Below the pieces are notes generated by a model. It was not told where the DNA came from. It saw only the letters and a list, made by a program, of their open reading frames with translations, and made no database searches. This document shows, in pieces, positions 23,020 through 34,954 of a stretch of 64,000 nucleotides of DNA (position 1 is the first letter of the stretch; every line of letters begins with the position of its first letter). This stretch comes from Hydractinia symbiolongicarpus (lineage: Eukaryota > Cnidaria > Hydrozoa > Anthoathecata > Hydractiniidae). The stretch is taken from the NCBI RefSeq assembly GCF_029227915.1, contig NC_079878.1, positions 20,795,501 through 20,859,500 on the forward strand, given 5' to 3'. Both the position numbers and the translations under genes were made by a program.

Positions 23020-25145
23020 CAAGCTCTCACGCATGCAAAGACATGTCAAATTCTCAGAAATGAGATAATCGCTGAGACATCTATTGCTCCCCCAGTTCCA
23101 CAAAAGTTAGATTCATGATATAGATTTTTAAACTTGCTACATTCTTCTTTTTTTATTTTTTTTATTTTTTTTATTATTATTTTTTTTTAATGAATACATT
23201 TCTGCACATTGACATTACATCGTTATTCGTCAGAAAATTAAAAGTACAAAGTACAAAGTTAAAAACAGGTAAAAATAGAATAATTCAGGCATTCTCTATG
23301 TCATTGCACCAGTGAAGGTTTGCATGGCTGTAAGCCACAGTTATCACAGGTTCAAATCCACAGTTATCTAGCTACAGGTGCAAAATCAATAATTATGATT
23401 GCAAGGCTTTTGAAAATAAGCCAATCATCAGATTTGAAAATATTATTCAAATTAGATATTTGTATTTCTTTGGTATGTGGAGAATAAAGAACTATAAGTA
23501 AAAAAAATTATTTGACAATAATATCAGAAAATGATAAGGTAACGTAGAGGACCCGGTGACTTTTCCAGTTATAGTAAACACCTAATTAGGCTACAGTAGC
23601 TTGCCATATCACCTTGGCAACACATCATAGACTAACTAGGCAATTTGTAACTTGTAGGCTGTTAAAAGCTGTTAAAAGCTTTAAAGTTTCCCTACAAACA
23701 CTTTTGAGAAAATATCAGTGATTCTTTAGGTTACAATGGATAGTCTATTTGACTATGATTTTAGAATGTTTTTTTCGATCTTTAATTTGCAGGTGGTCAA
23801 ATTATTGCAAAACAAGAAAACAATCTAATTGGGTTATGTGACGCTGATTCAGATGATGTATCATCCACCATATTCATTTGCATGCTAACCGTATCATTTT
23901 GTATTTTAAGGGCACATTATTTTGCATGCTAAAGTTTCATTATTTGAAACAAATAAGCTGTCAATATTTGGTCTGACATTTCTATGAATGATATTTGATC
24001 ATGGTCGAAGCTGTTTTTGATTTACCATGATCTAAGCAATTATGATTCTATGTTTTTACTCACCTAGCTATAGTTCAGCCATGGGTTGCCTAATTATCAC
24101 TCATCACTAAGTGAGTTACGTAATCAGGCCACCTCAGCCTAATTAGGTGTTTACTCTGAATGCTTTTCCCACAAGAGAACGGGGGATCTAGCTATAAGCT
24201 GTTCTGCAGGAAATATTATTCCTCATTTGGCTGTGGCTTTCATGACATAAGTATTATGAGAAACATGAGAATCCATGCATGTTATTTCACTCATGGCTAC
24301 CAACCATATTATCTCTGATTCCTTTCATTTTTACATGTTGTAGCTAGAAAATATGAAGAACATACCAAAGTGAAAGTTTGGGTTTATTTTGACAAGGGGT
24401 TCATTAGATATCTTACAATTTCTTAAGGTCGGGTGCTAATATAAAGATCCATTAGGTAGCAAGGAGACCCAGCGTAATTTTTCTTAACACCTGGAAATAA
24501 GTAGAGTTAAGGTGAGAGAAATTAAGCTGAGCAAACAAATTTTCTGCGGTCAGAATACTAATACTTATTGGTTACTTCCATTGTTCTATGCTCACATGTT
24601 CATTATTGAGAAGCACTTCTTCTATAAATCTCATTTACTCACCCAAACAAATGTAATTAATTCTCCTGTTATTTAAGAGTGTAAAGTTTGACCATGCTGA
24701 ATTTTTAATTCAGGTTTGCTCTGACACATTCGTTTGCATGTTAATATCCTTGAAGAAAGCTTTTTAACTAGGTTAGGGTTAGGGTTAGTAAAGTATATAA
24801 CTAAAAGATCAATTAATTAATAACTAGTTTTGTATGAATATCTAACATTCTGACTCTAAATATCTAATTCTAAATTTTGATCAAAACAGGAGCCTCCTGA
24901 TATATAGACAAAATCTCCCATGTGGAAAAATAAAATACTTTGTCAGTTTTTTCAGAAAATATAATTAGTAAATTCAGTTATCATGAAAATTATCCACTGA
25001 GTTTCCTAAAAGTAACTTTTAGAGATGCTTTAAGTTTGTTGCTGCCGCTGAAACATAAAGGTATATCTCATTTTCACAATAAACATACTACTTTTCTCTT
25101 GTATTGTACAGATACATATGCGACTAATATTTTTAAACTTATTTA
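23020..25145. other. intergenic region upstream of the RING2 gene
   Basis: Starts with a segment repeated from about 19236, then a T-rich low-complexity run (23140-23190), then unremarkable AT-rich DNA. A short telomere-like word lies at 24771-24788. The last bases before the RING2 start read ACTTATTTAG (to 25146), a plausible 3' splice acceptor 33 bases upstream of the ATG. No gene is supported within the region. Confidence 0.5.
24771..24788 (+). repeat. short interstitial telomere-like repeat
   Basis: GGTTAGGGTTAGGGTTAG, about three units of the metazoan telomere hexamer TTAGGG. It is too short to mean a chromosome end and may be chance or a repair scar. Confidence 0.6.
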
Positions 25146-25179
25146 GCATTAACTAATCACTCTAATCTAACTAATCAAG

Positions 25180-27769
25180 ATGTCTCAGTCTGGACAAGCA
25201 TTCCAACCACCTAAATCATGGGAGCTCAGTATGTATGAACTTCATCGAACTCCTCAGGAAGCGGTTACCGATGAGACTGAAATAGCTTTGTCTCCAAGAA
25301 GCTTGCATAGTGAACTGATGTGTCCAATATGCTTGGACATGTTGACATCAACAATGACAACAAAGGAATGTTTGCATCGCTTCTGTCATGATTGTATTAT
25401 TACAGCACTGAGAGCTGGGAACAAAGAATGTCCAACTTGTAGAAAAAAGTTAATCTCGAAAAGATCTCTTCGACCCGATCCAAATTTTGACTCATTAATA
25501 GAAAAGGTAACAGACGATGTATACAATACAATGGTTTCCCCATAATTATTTATTGTTTTTTTATTGTGATAACATTGTTCAGATTCAGGTAAACCAAAAA
25601 AGTAGTATGGGTGTCACCTATTTTATTGGTAACAGCTATCGGCAACGAGCAGATAGTCAAAATATTTTACATTTTGTTGACATCAACTAACTAGGATTTG
25701 GCTTTTTTAATAAGCCAAAAAAAATTTTGCCATCTTTCTGATTTTAAAGAGTCCACTATTTCGGCATCAAAATATGCTCACATTATTATACTATACTTGT
25801 AAACGGCATTTAGTTAACAAAAAATCAAAATTTTGATGTCACCATTATGTTAAGCATACTTTTTTTGTTAAATGTTCCAATTTTTGTTGAAAATGAAGTA
25901 GTTTTAATTTGTGGACCAATTTTGGCCTAAAATGACATTTAAGGTGGCAAAAAATCAAAATTTTAATGTCACCATCATGTTCAGCATATTTTATTTGTTA
26001 ACTGTGCCAAATTTTGTTGAAAATAAAGTAGTTTTAAATTTTGGACCAATTTTGGCTTAAAATGATATTTAAGGTGGCGAAAAATCAAAATTTTAATGTC
26101 ACCATCATGTTCAGCATACTTTTTTTTGTTAACTGTGCGAAATTTTCTCGAAAACAAATACCAATTTGGCCTGAAACGTCATTTAGTTGACTTCCCAGTA
26201 CTTATGGAGTTTGGGTACGAAGTTTAAATCTGTGACGTTGCAATTGACCATTTGAAACAGGGTTAGTTAGTCAGTTATACCAATACTATTCTCTCAGAGG
26301 AACGTGAAATCCCAGGGTTGATTTTTTCTCAAAAAATGCTCCGAAAGGAAAAAAAACGACGGTTTTAAAGAATTTCATTCGCCTTCGGGTGCGGAAATTC
26401 AATAAGTTTTGTCCTTGAGACGTTAATTAGATACAAGGAAAATAACTTATCTTTTCAACAAAAATATGTTTGTCTGGGACAGGAAAGTGGAAGGTCTTAT
26501 AAAAGTGTACGTCTTTAGGGAGATTCTACTGTGATTTGTTTCTATTGTTTACTAAAGTGTTTCTCTTTCTTTTTAGATCTATCCCGATCGGGATGAGTAC
26601 GAGGCACATCAAGAAAAAGTTCTTGAGAAATTAAACCAACATACAAATCAGCAAGCATTGACGAGTAGTATTGAAGAAGGTTTACGTATACAAGCTCAAA
26701 ATCGTCTGCAGAGAATGCTAAAGCAGCAACGCAAGCAAGCAGAAGCCATGCGCCAGCAAGCAGACGAACAGATACACACAGAAGGTTTGAGAAGATTAGT
26801 TATTTAATATGATTAATTCACCACCCTCAAAATAAGTGCCGCATCTGAGACTAAATTTTAGCCTAATGCTTAATAGTTTTATCATAATACAACAAAGTGG
26901 CAGGTATTTTTGAGATATGTTAGCTGGTTTAGCTTTTAATTTTTCTCATATTGAAAAGGAATCTTTTTGTATATAATATATCGATAATATAAAATTTTAG
27001 AAAAAGTAAAGACTAAAAGTAGAGGGCCTAGAATGAGTACTACGCCTCAAATTTGTTTTCTTTCAAAAAAAATTAAGTGCCTTTAGATATCTTAATATAG
27101 GGTGTCAAGTTGCGTAAGAAAGGCGTTGTTTTAGGGACACATTTATTTCGAATTAATGAAATATTCCTTTTTTTGTAATTCACCCTCTATTCTGTTAAAT
27201 TACTGTTTAAGTCAGGAGACTGATATCAATGTGTCAAGAAAATGATATATACAAGCTAGCATCATATAAATTGTCCCCACGAACGCTTTTTAGAAAGTAA
27301 TGATTCAACAGCACCATCAACGCCACATAGCCCGACAACGCCCACCGTCATGACCAGTAAAAAGACACCAAAGCGAAAGCAGAAAGATGCGCCCTCCTCT
27401 TCACAAGTTAGTGACGATACACCTTTGTCACAAGAACTTAACGATATAGAAGTAGTATTTCAGCCACACCCAGACTTTGCTGAGGGCTTACCTGGAGCGA
27501 GATATCTAAAAACAACATCTAATGCTACAGTCCTTCATCTTCGCCGCTATTTAGCCGTACGTCATGCCTTGCTAGTAAAAGAGGAAGATAGTCAAACAAG
27601 CGGTAGCTCGAAAGATGACGAATTTAATATTTTTGTTGCAACAGTAGAAAACGAAAATTATACATTACTTGAGGGGACTTTAACACTCGCGCAAATCCAT
27701 CAGTCTTATTGGTTCGACAATCGAACTATGGAGTTATATTACGCTCCTTCGTCGATAAATGTTGACTAA
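25180..27769 (+). CDS. RNF2: E3 ubiquitin ligase RING2/RING1-type, Polycomb PRC1 subunit
   Basis: Three exons join in frame: 25180-25506, 26577-26784 and 27294-27769, with GT-AG borders, giving 336 residues, the same as I recall for vertebrate RNF2. The N-terminal part ([16 protein letters not shown]) is the family signature. The RING finger is at residues 48-90 (CPICLDM ... CLHRFC ... CPTCRKK) and keeps the C3HC4 zinc ligands. Residues 91-145 match the RNF2 segment after the RING ([25 protein letters not shown]). A Lys/Gln-rich linker follows, and the RAWUL domain (about 230-334) ends MELYYAPS. As part of PRC1 in the nucleus the enzyme monoubiquitinates histone H2A. The poly(A) signal AATAAA lies at 27987-27992. 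An acceptor-like TTATTTAG ends 33 bases before the ATG. RING1 is the close paralogue in vertebrates; invertebrates usually have one gene, so the symbol is by orthology. Confidence 0.97.
25801..26190. repeat. 130-bp tandem repeat in RING2 intron 1
   Basis: Three units with a period of exactly 130 bases between the shared word AAAATCAAAATTTT (starts 25821, 25951, 26081). Each continues with ATGTCACCAT-ATGTT-AGCATA and TTTTGTTAACTGTGCC-AATTTTG. The third unit decays after about 26180. At 26517-26535, GGGAGATTCTACTGTGA looks like an isolated Tigger-type end. Confidence 0.9.
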
Positions 27770-27973
27770 CGGAGAACTAGGGTCTCGCTCAAAGCATTCA
27801 GATACTTGTGGAGGAGAAAGTGTAGCTTGGACACTAGTTTCATAAACTCTATCACGCTGAAGTGATTTTCATTGTCACAGAAATTTTTAAGGAGAATGGT
27901 TTCTGCAGTGATTGGTTAAAATAGGTCACGTCATTTACAGAAAAGAAAGAAAGAAACATAATTACGATATTTG

Positions 27974-27992
27974 TTTATTCTTAAAAAATAAA
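27974..27992. terminator. facing poly(A) signals of two convergent genes
   Basis: AATAAA on the plus strand at 27987-27992 serves the RING2 gene, and AATAAA on the minus strand (27974-27979) serves the gene reading towards it. Only seven bases separate them, so the 3' ends of the two mRNAs must abut or overlap. Confidence 0.75.
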
Positions 27993-27995
27993 TGT

Positions 27996-30642
27996 TTAAG
28001 GAAAATCATCAGACGAAGAATCATTTGAGCATAATTCGTCGTAGTTCTTCGCTGAAGATTTCTAAAGAAACATACAAACAGTGAACTACCAACTTCAATA
28101 TATCCCATATAAGCAGTGCTAAAATCTAATACAATATCTCCTAATTGCTCATGTTAACTTCATTGTAGATCGGTGTTTCTTAAGGAGGTGGTGGTGATAA
28201 ATTTCATAGTTTGGGGAGAGTAAATTGAAGTGGATGGATTTTCATTATGAGGTCCGAAATAGAGGAAAGAGGCGCCAAAGTCAAATAAATTTAAATTGTT
28301 TGTAAATTTTAAGTAGGTTTTCCATCAAGAAACTTGACGAGTCAAGTGTAGGTTTACACTTGAGGCAAGCCACAAATTGTCCTATCCATTCAAGTCTCCT
28401 CATAGTGTCTGTAAGAAGAAAAACAACTTTATTTCGATATGTACTTACATTACGATGTGCGACTCTTTGGCCAGCGTTTTGCCGTTTCATCATCTGTTGT
28501 TGTACTAACAGTTTTTCTCGTTTAAGTTTGGCTTGATACTTCTGTAGTTCGTTGTTTCGAATTTTTTCTGCTTTAAGTAGTTCCCATGCGTCACCTCGAT
28601 CGATATCTTTATATAGCGTGTGTGTTTTCGCCCGTTTTCGACATTTACCACTTCGCTCCTCTCGTAACCGCTCGTAGTTTTTCTTTAAAAATGTATTTAC
28701 GACAGTCGGTACGCCATCAGAAGATGCGATAGGAGGAAGAGCGATTGAATTCTGTTTTTCCAGTCTACTTCTGCTCCTCTCAAATAAGATTTCATAGGCT
28801 AGTGATTTCGTACTTTGGTTCATTTGAATCTTAGGTGACCCAGGACGCGTCGTTTCGATTGGAGGCAATATTTGAAATCTAAGAGATTTGTTACTACAAG
28901 TTTAACAAAAATATTCCACTAAACTGATAAACACCATCAATTGGGAAGTGTCAAACAGTATACGGGGGGTCCGCCGGACGTCGAAAACCTTTAAATTACA
29001 CTACTCCACCCGGTTTTAATACTAAACTCGTTCCCAGGGCATTTTGCCGTGTTAATGAAGTTTTGCAATAACGGGTCAGGAGCCACAAGATCCTGGGGAC
29101 GAGGTTGCTTAATACCCCTCATTCTCCAGCAAAAAACACTCAAAAATCCGGTTTACAAAAACATGATATACATCCATAGCAACTCGTTGTGTTTGTAGCC
29201 TTTTATAAAAACAGAGAAGAATAAACCTTGAAAACCCGAAAAGACTTTAACCGCTTTTCGGGTTTTCAAGGTTTTGCAGGCACTTAATACACTTTTTTCA
29301 GCACTCTAATGAGTTGCTAAGGATTAATTACGACCTCAAAGATGCGCTGAAGTTGCTAAGGTTAATGTTTGAATTTTATAGCATTTCAAGTTAACACTAT
29401 TAAATCAAAAAAACTTTTCATTTTTAATATATATCGTTTACACTACACGTTTTTTTTATATAAGAACCTGTCAAAGGGCCTAGTTCTAAATGTTTTTTAT
29501 TTGTAGGCTGAAATTCCATGTTTTTAGTTCTAAAAGTTTCTTATTTAGTTTCTTAATTTTCCAAGTAAAATAAGGGTTTTTTATATCAAATAAATAGTAG
29601 TTCTAAAAGTTTCTTTAATCTTTGGACTAGTTGGTTTTAAAATAAAAAATAGAGCATTTTTCTTTTCAAAGTCTCTCCCTAGTGATGATTGTAACATCTT
29701 CTTCAATTAATTGTAAGAATTAGTTAGAAACAAGTTTCTTATTTCAGAAATAGACATAGAATGTAGTAGTAAAAGTTTCTTGATTTTTGAAGATTCTACA
29801 TGTAGGTTTCTTACAAACTTGTTTCTTATAAAAAAAAAATCGTGTATCGAGGTTAACAGCGTCAAGGTGTCATTGTTAACATTAGCGTTAAGTGAAAATA
29901 ATATCGATTTTATTAAGGGCTATACGCGCCTATCATTTGCATGTTTTAGCGCGCACTTAACGCGTTTAGCTTTTGAACTAAGACCGTATGTGGCCTAACG
30001 AACTGTTAAGTTGTTTGCTTGTTAGATAAGTTAACTTAGGAGAACTGAGATTTAAGCAGGCTCCGTTTGATTGTCAGTAAGTACCTGTGCGAATTTTTTT
30101 GAAATTAATTGTCGACTTTCATAAGTTATAATGATTGCCTTGCAAAATTTTCAATTCGCAGAATTAATTTAACATTCTAAGTCTTATTTCTATAATGAAA
30201 AGTGTTCCTCGTCTCACAATTGATGAACAGAATAAGACAAGAATGGTTGTGAAAGGCTTAAATAACCTCGTCCCTAGAGCTCTTTCTGACGCTCTTGGAC
30301 GGCGGGAAGGGTATTTCTTCTCCTTTTTTGAGATTGTCAGACAGAAAAGAGGGACGAGGTCAAGGCTTAACAAGAGATAAGGAAAACCGAAGTAAAGAAA
30401 GAAACCTTGTATTTCACAAGGAAGAAAGTAAATAGCACCCTTTACCTACTGCTTCCTATTGGTACAACTTTCATCCGCTCTTCATCGCGGTGTACTTGGG
30501 AAGGAATCCCCACAATTTCTTTTTCACTTCTAGGTTTCAACACGGGAAGGCTATCCCTACATTCTCCTTCTGAAATATTCTGCTGTCTCTTTCCACGTTT
30601 GTGACTCCCTTTTCTCTGCGAACGCCGTGTTTTTCCTGCCAT
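27996..30642 (-). CDS. unrecognised basic protein, 230 residues
   Basis: Three exons on the minus strand join in phase: 30642-30446 (ATG GCA GGA, ends AG before GTAAAG), 28878-28449 (ends before GTAAGT) and 28061-27996 (preceded by a TTTCTTTAG acceptor, ending TTTTCC-TAA). The N-terminus is very basic (MAGKTRRSQRKGSHKRGKRQ), suggesting nuclear or nucleolar targeting. The middle includes SLAYEILFERSRSRLEKQ and a charged, probably coiled-coil stretch around LKAEKIRNNELQKYQAKLK. The C-terminus is short and acidic (SNDSSSDDFP). I do not recognise the family. Support for the gene comes from the phase-compatible splice sites, the codon-like middle exon and the poly(A) signal just after the stop. 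Reading straight through the second donor to 28281 would give a different, Cys-containing tail; I prefer the spliced form. The first intron (about 1.57 kb) contains two short repeat elements. Confidence 0.75.
29025..29106. mobile_element. short inverted-repeat element, CTCGTCCC family
   Basis: Starts AACTCGTTCCCAGGGC and ends CCTGGGGACGAGGTT, so the ends are inverted copies of about 15 bases with mismatches. It lies in the first intron of the unknown gene. Related copies are at 30265-30360, 58218-58301 and 59423-59493, which suggests a MITE family. Confidence 0.6.
29223..29274. repeat. 21-bp perfect hairpin
   Basis: 29223-29243 (AAACCTTGAAAACCCGAAAA...) is the exact reverse complement of 29254-29274, with a 10-base loop. 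It lies within the first intron of the minus-strand unknown gene, so it would be transcribed as part of that pre-mRNA. Its role is unknown. Confidence 0.85.
30265..30360. mobile_element. short inverted-repeat element, CTCGTCCC family
   Basis: Begins ACCTCGTCCCTAGAGCTC and ends AGAGGGACGAGGT, giving 10-base perfect terminal inverted repeats and a 96-base length. It lies just downstream of exon 1 of the unknown minus-strand gene. There is no coding capacity. Confidence 0.7.
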
Positions 30643-31730
30643 TTCGAAATGTTGAAGTTATTAAATTTTTATTGTCCTCACTTTTATTTGACGTCAAATA
30701 GTACACTTATACGTCATAGTATCTCTTATTAGGTGTGATCAAGAAAGACGTTATACAATGTTACAAGCACTGCGCGAAACAGGCTTTCATAAAGGAAAAT
30801 ATTTGGACTACTTGCTATACGGAAAATGTATTGCATACAATAAGTTTAAAATTTAGTAAATCCCAGAGTTAAAATGGTTTCACTGAAATACGGAGACGGT
30901 ATTCTACTTCATCCGTATACAGCTAATTGTATCGTTCAATGGGCACGAAATGTTACATATTTTAGATAATAGATAATTACATCGCAGAAACTTCATTTCT
31001 AAAGCAGGCCTGGGGTTTATAAGCGCAATTCTGAAAAATTAAAAACAGCCCTGGGTGTACACAGCAAACCTTTACTTTCTGACCCAAAAATATTCACGCA
31101 GTATGCCTTTTTGTAATCCGCTCCTGGGGAGAACACAAAAATAGCTAATTTCTTTTCTGTTAAATCCTTCTTTGTCATCAGCATATGCGTATTTATTTCG
31201 TAATTCTGAGTGCTTATAAAGAAAATACATAGGCACAATCGACTTGTTCTTTCTACGTTCTGCTCCATAAAAAGCTTATACTTGCTCACCAAATACATTT
31301 TTGTGAGCAAGTAAAAATTCGAAATCAGGCTTGGATATGCTTACGCGAAAAACACAATGAGGCTTAGAGTGTGCTTACGTTATGCTTTTTAAAAATAAAT
31401 TTTGAATTTAAACTTTGCCTTATAAGCAAACAACAACAAAAACTAAAGGTATAACTACACTAGACAAGTTTAAACGGCATAGTGATGTTAATTAAGTCTT
31501 ATTATTCATAAGGAAATAGAAACCTCATTGGTGTAATTAAAAACCCAGAACACACATCAGAAGGATTCACTACAGCTGGACAATATGCTCAGTATGTGCT
31601 TAAAAAAATTCGTGCCTTGCAAAGTAAGCGCTAGCGGCTTTAACATTAGGCAACAAACCCTGGAGAGGAGGATGGATACTTTCGAGAAAGAAAATTTTGT
31701 TGAACGTCAGACTAGACGTAGAAGTAAAAA
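30643..31730. other. intergenic stretch, no gene seen
   Basis: Upstream DNA of the unknown minus-strand gene. The open frame at 31017-31310 (-) has no recognisable similarity or convincing codon bias. Confidence 0.4.
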
Positions 31731-31945
31731 GTTTTTTTTTTAACAAAAAGGAAATTTTTTGAACATATTCCGAGAGATTTTGTACACTAATTCTCGAGTC
31801 TGTTTCACACAAACAATATTTTTAAAAAAAGATTAAACTTTTACCTTTAACGAAAAACAAAAAATTGTTGCGTCTTTCACAATCTTTTTATCCACTCTTT
31901 TTATTCAATCCAACTTTCTGTATGTTTAATATTTATATCGCATAA
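31730..31945 (-). pseudogene. decayed copy of the GFI-like gene's first exon and promoter
   Basis: This segment matches about 36690-36910: TATAAATAT box, CAGAAAGTTGGA, GATAAAAAGATTGTG-AAGACGCAAC, TTTTTTGTTTTTCGTT, donor GGTAAAAG, then CTCGAGTCTGTTTCACACAAAC. In this copy the ATG is lost (GGATTGAAT in place of GGAATGGAC) and an in-frame TAA appears within eight codons, so it cannot serve as a start exon for the same protein. No zinc-finger exon lies downstream of it. Confidence 0.75.
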
Positions 31946-31949
31946 TAAA

Positions 31950-34900
31950 CTATTTCATAATATATCATTTGTTTTTAAGCTACTGCTGTCAGTTTAGGGA
32001 GCATCCCGGAAAGTTTAGTTCCGCAAAATATAGAAAAAAGGGTCTATTTATTTTATAAGAATATGATTCTTGAAAAAAATATTGACTTTCGATTCTCAAA
32101 AGTTTACTTTCCTATCTACCTCCTATCCTAATTTCCATCTCGCGAAAGCTAATTAATTCCAGTGTGGTTAGTTTGATGTATTTACATCCTTTTCGCGAAA
32201 TATAAAAGTGGTTCCATATGTGCGACCTAAACTTGCGAAATGTGCTCTTCGCAAAAGCTCAGATGTTTAGAGGCCAAATTATTTAATTTTAATATCATTT
32301 TAAACTCTTCAAGAAATTTACTTGTTTTCTTACGAACACCAAATACATGATTTAACTTCATGCCCAGGTGTCCCTTCTAAGTGTAAATGAAAACTTTGTT
32401 AGTTTAACTTTAATTCTATGATTTGAAGCGCATCAAGAGTTTTGACATTAGCTATATTTGACATTTTAATTATATTTAGATATATTTCATAATACGTTTT
32501 TATATTAGTAATTCCTTCATTATTTATGGACACTGAAGGTTTAAATGAACACGAAAGTTCAATAGAGAGATTTCGCTTTTTCTGCAAGAGGTTTCAAATG
32601 ACAATCGCTATATAACTTTTCCCCCTGTCGTGGAGTAACCGGTTATTTAAAGATATTTAACTTCTATATATGCGGAGGTGTGGCACACGGGGCTAAAATA
32701 TGCTGATATCAGCAGCAAAAAGCTGAAAATCATAAGGCAGAACCCAGGGTTCCTCGACGTTGTCCGTCATATTGGCAAGCGCTGAAGCTTCTGAACGAGA
32801 CGCGGTTGGTACTAAGAAAGTCTTAATTTTTTTTTCATTAGATATTCAAAAATTTGAGGTACCCCACAATGAGAAGTAAAGAACAGAAAGGCCTTTCTGA
32901 TGTCTGATGATGAAAGATGGTCGCATCTGGATAATATTTATTTTGTGATTTTAAGTACCATTAAGTTATTAAACAATGACGTGATAAAGTACAAGAGCTA
33001 AATATATTATTTTTATGTACCTAGCTACACAAAAGATTTTTCAAGGCATTCTGTCATTTTAAATAAGTATAGCTAGCAAGACTTGAGTATATAGCTAGTT
33101 AGGTATGTAAGGTATTGCATGTTGGTTAAATAGATTGTCGCAACAAACAGAAACCTGTATTGCATAAATAAATTTCTGCAAATGTTCAGGTTTCTTTTAT
33201 CGAACGGGAACCTATTTTCCATAAATAAATTTTAACCTAACGGTTTCTTTTATGAAATAACAAAATTTGAGAGAGTAGTGATAGCCAGAAGTAATATTCG
33301 CTTGGAGCGGGAAGAGCTAAAGTCTCTGTCCAGGTTAACACTCAGTAAAGGGTAAACTGTGTCACACGGAGGACACTTCGTGTAATGTGTTACAAATCCA
33401 GTGGAGCGCTTATTGCATTAAAGATACAGTATATTTTTCATAAACCAACATTTACAGGACTTACAAAGAAGCATATTGGTACTTCTGCAAAGCAAATACA
33501 GTTGAGCATTTTTCATTTTACATAATAAGTTCCTGTGGATATTCAAAAATCAATTGTGAGTGGCACTAGGCTGAGCAGTTAGTGCAAGTAAACGTGTTGC
33601 AGATCCCGGTGAAAAAAATAACTTTTTAACCACTTTGTATTTACACGGCATAAAATTTAGATTATGTATTTGGCATTGTGCTTTAGAAGCACATTCCCAC
33701 TATCTCTGAGCTGGATAAGATATTTGGTCCTAAACCTGGGACACATTATATCTCTTTGAATTTTTTTTAATCCTGAGAATCACTTTGAATGTTTTCTGTA
33801 CACATGGCTTGTCAAAATTGTTATGCTGTCAAAAACAGTTTAGCGGCGTCTCCAAAAATGGCTAAATTCAGGAACTCAGAAACTATGATAGTAGTTAAAA
33901 AAATTTTTGGGTTCATTTCATCAAACTGGTCTAAAAACATATGTATCAAGTTTCAAGTCATTATTTCAATTTTTACTGAAGTAATAGGACATTTACTTAG
34001 TATAGCTTTTCACACCACTTACACCAAAATGGCTGCAGGGACTAATTGGTTTGAAATTAATTTATAATATTTTAATAACAACCTTTTTTTCTGATGTGTT
34101 TTTATTTTCCTGCAAAAGTTGTTGCATAGCTTATGTAATGACATTAGGATAAGGATGAAAAAGTTACTGTGGGACATGGGTTTTAAACCTTAAAAATTTC
34201 CATTTTAATTTTTGTTAATTGAAAGTAATTCACATGAAAAAGTTTCAGATGTTTTTTATGAAGAAATCTTCCATATTACCCATATGGGATAACTTGATGA
34301 ACAATGAATTTCCCTGCAGGTGTTCTCAAATATGTGTAATATAATTTTAAAAAATGTGATTTAATTTTCCTTTTAAGTTTTGACTTTTAACCTAGCTAAA
34401 AAGCTCAGCCTTGTCCCTTCATACTTAGTCTAGCTAGCCAGGGCAAAAAAGTTAAATATTCAAACTTGGCCTATTTTACCGAGTATTAAGTAATAAAGGC
34501 TAGAATAATCCTAAATCTAGCTATAGGTTAGCTAAGCTACCTGTAAGAACAATATCAAACAACGTCGAAGCTGTTCTCTTTTGCAAACAAACACAGTGGT
34601 ATTTTGTAATAAGTACCAAATTTTATGTGTGCATTTATTGCACTTATGAATGTTACCAAAGCGCCCTGTACGTAAATCCTAAAAATTTATGTCATTGGCT
34701 CACTCTTTATAAATGACACCACGTAACAAAGACACCGTACTTTGCTATTTTCCGTAACCTACACCGAGATTTGGGTGTGATATATATCAGAATTAATTGT
34801 CTTTAACGTTTCCACTCAGAACTTTATTTAGATTTAATGGAACATGAAAACGGGTAAAAAACAAAACAAAAAAGAACATTGCTTTTACAAGCAATTTTGA

Positions 34901-34950
34901 TTTTACTATATTTGAAAGCGGAAGTATATCTAAGAAGCTGCTCTCCCCCG
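31950..34950. other. intergenic AT-rich stretch, no gene seen
   Basis: No recognisable coding sequence, RNA gene or repeat array. The open frame at 33789-34067 has no similarity I can name. It could hold distal regulatory DNA, but nothing in the sequence shows that directly. Confidence 0.4.
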
Positions 34951-34954
34951 TCTT

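Noticed and set aside
26517-26535. Tigger-like transposon end in RING2 intron 1
   Set aside because: Only one end (GGGAGATTCTACTGTGA) is visible; I could not find its partner.
28281-28448. Read-through tail of the unknown gene (CLKCKPTLDSSS...) or a 40-base intron at 28409-28448
   Set aside because: A consensus donor GTAAGT at 28448 and a phase-matched exon with stop and poly(A) signal at 28061-27996 explain the 3' end better; a 40-base intron would run into a stop.
30164-30380. Opposing 60-69-codon frames around 30.2-30.4 kb
   Set aside because: They run across a 96-base MITE and have no independent support.
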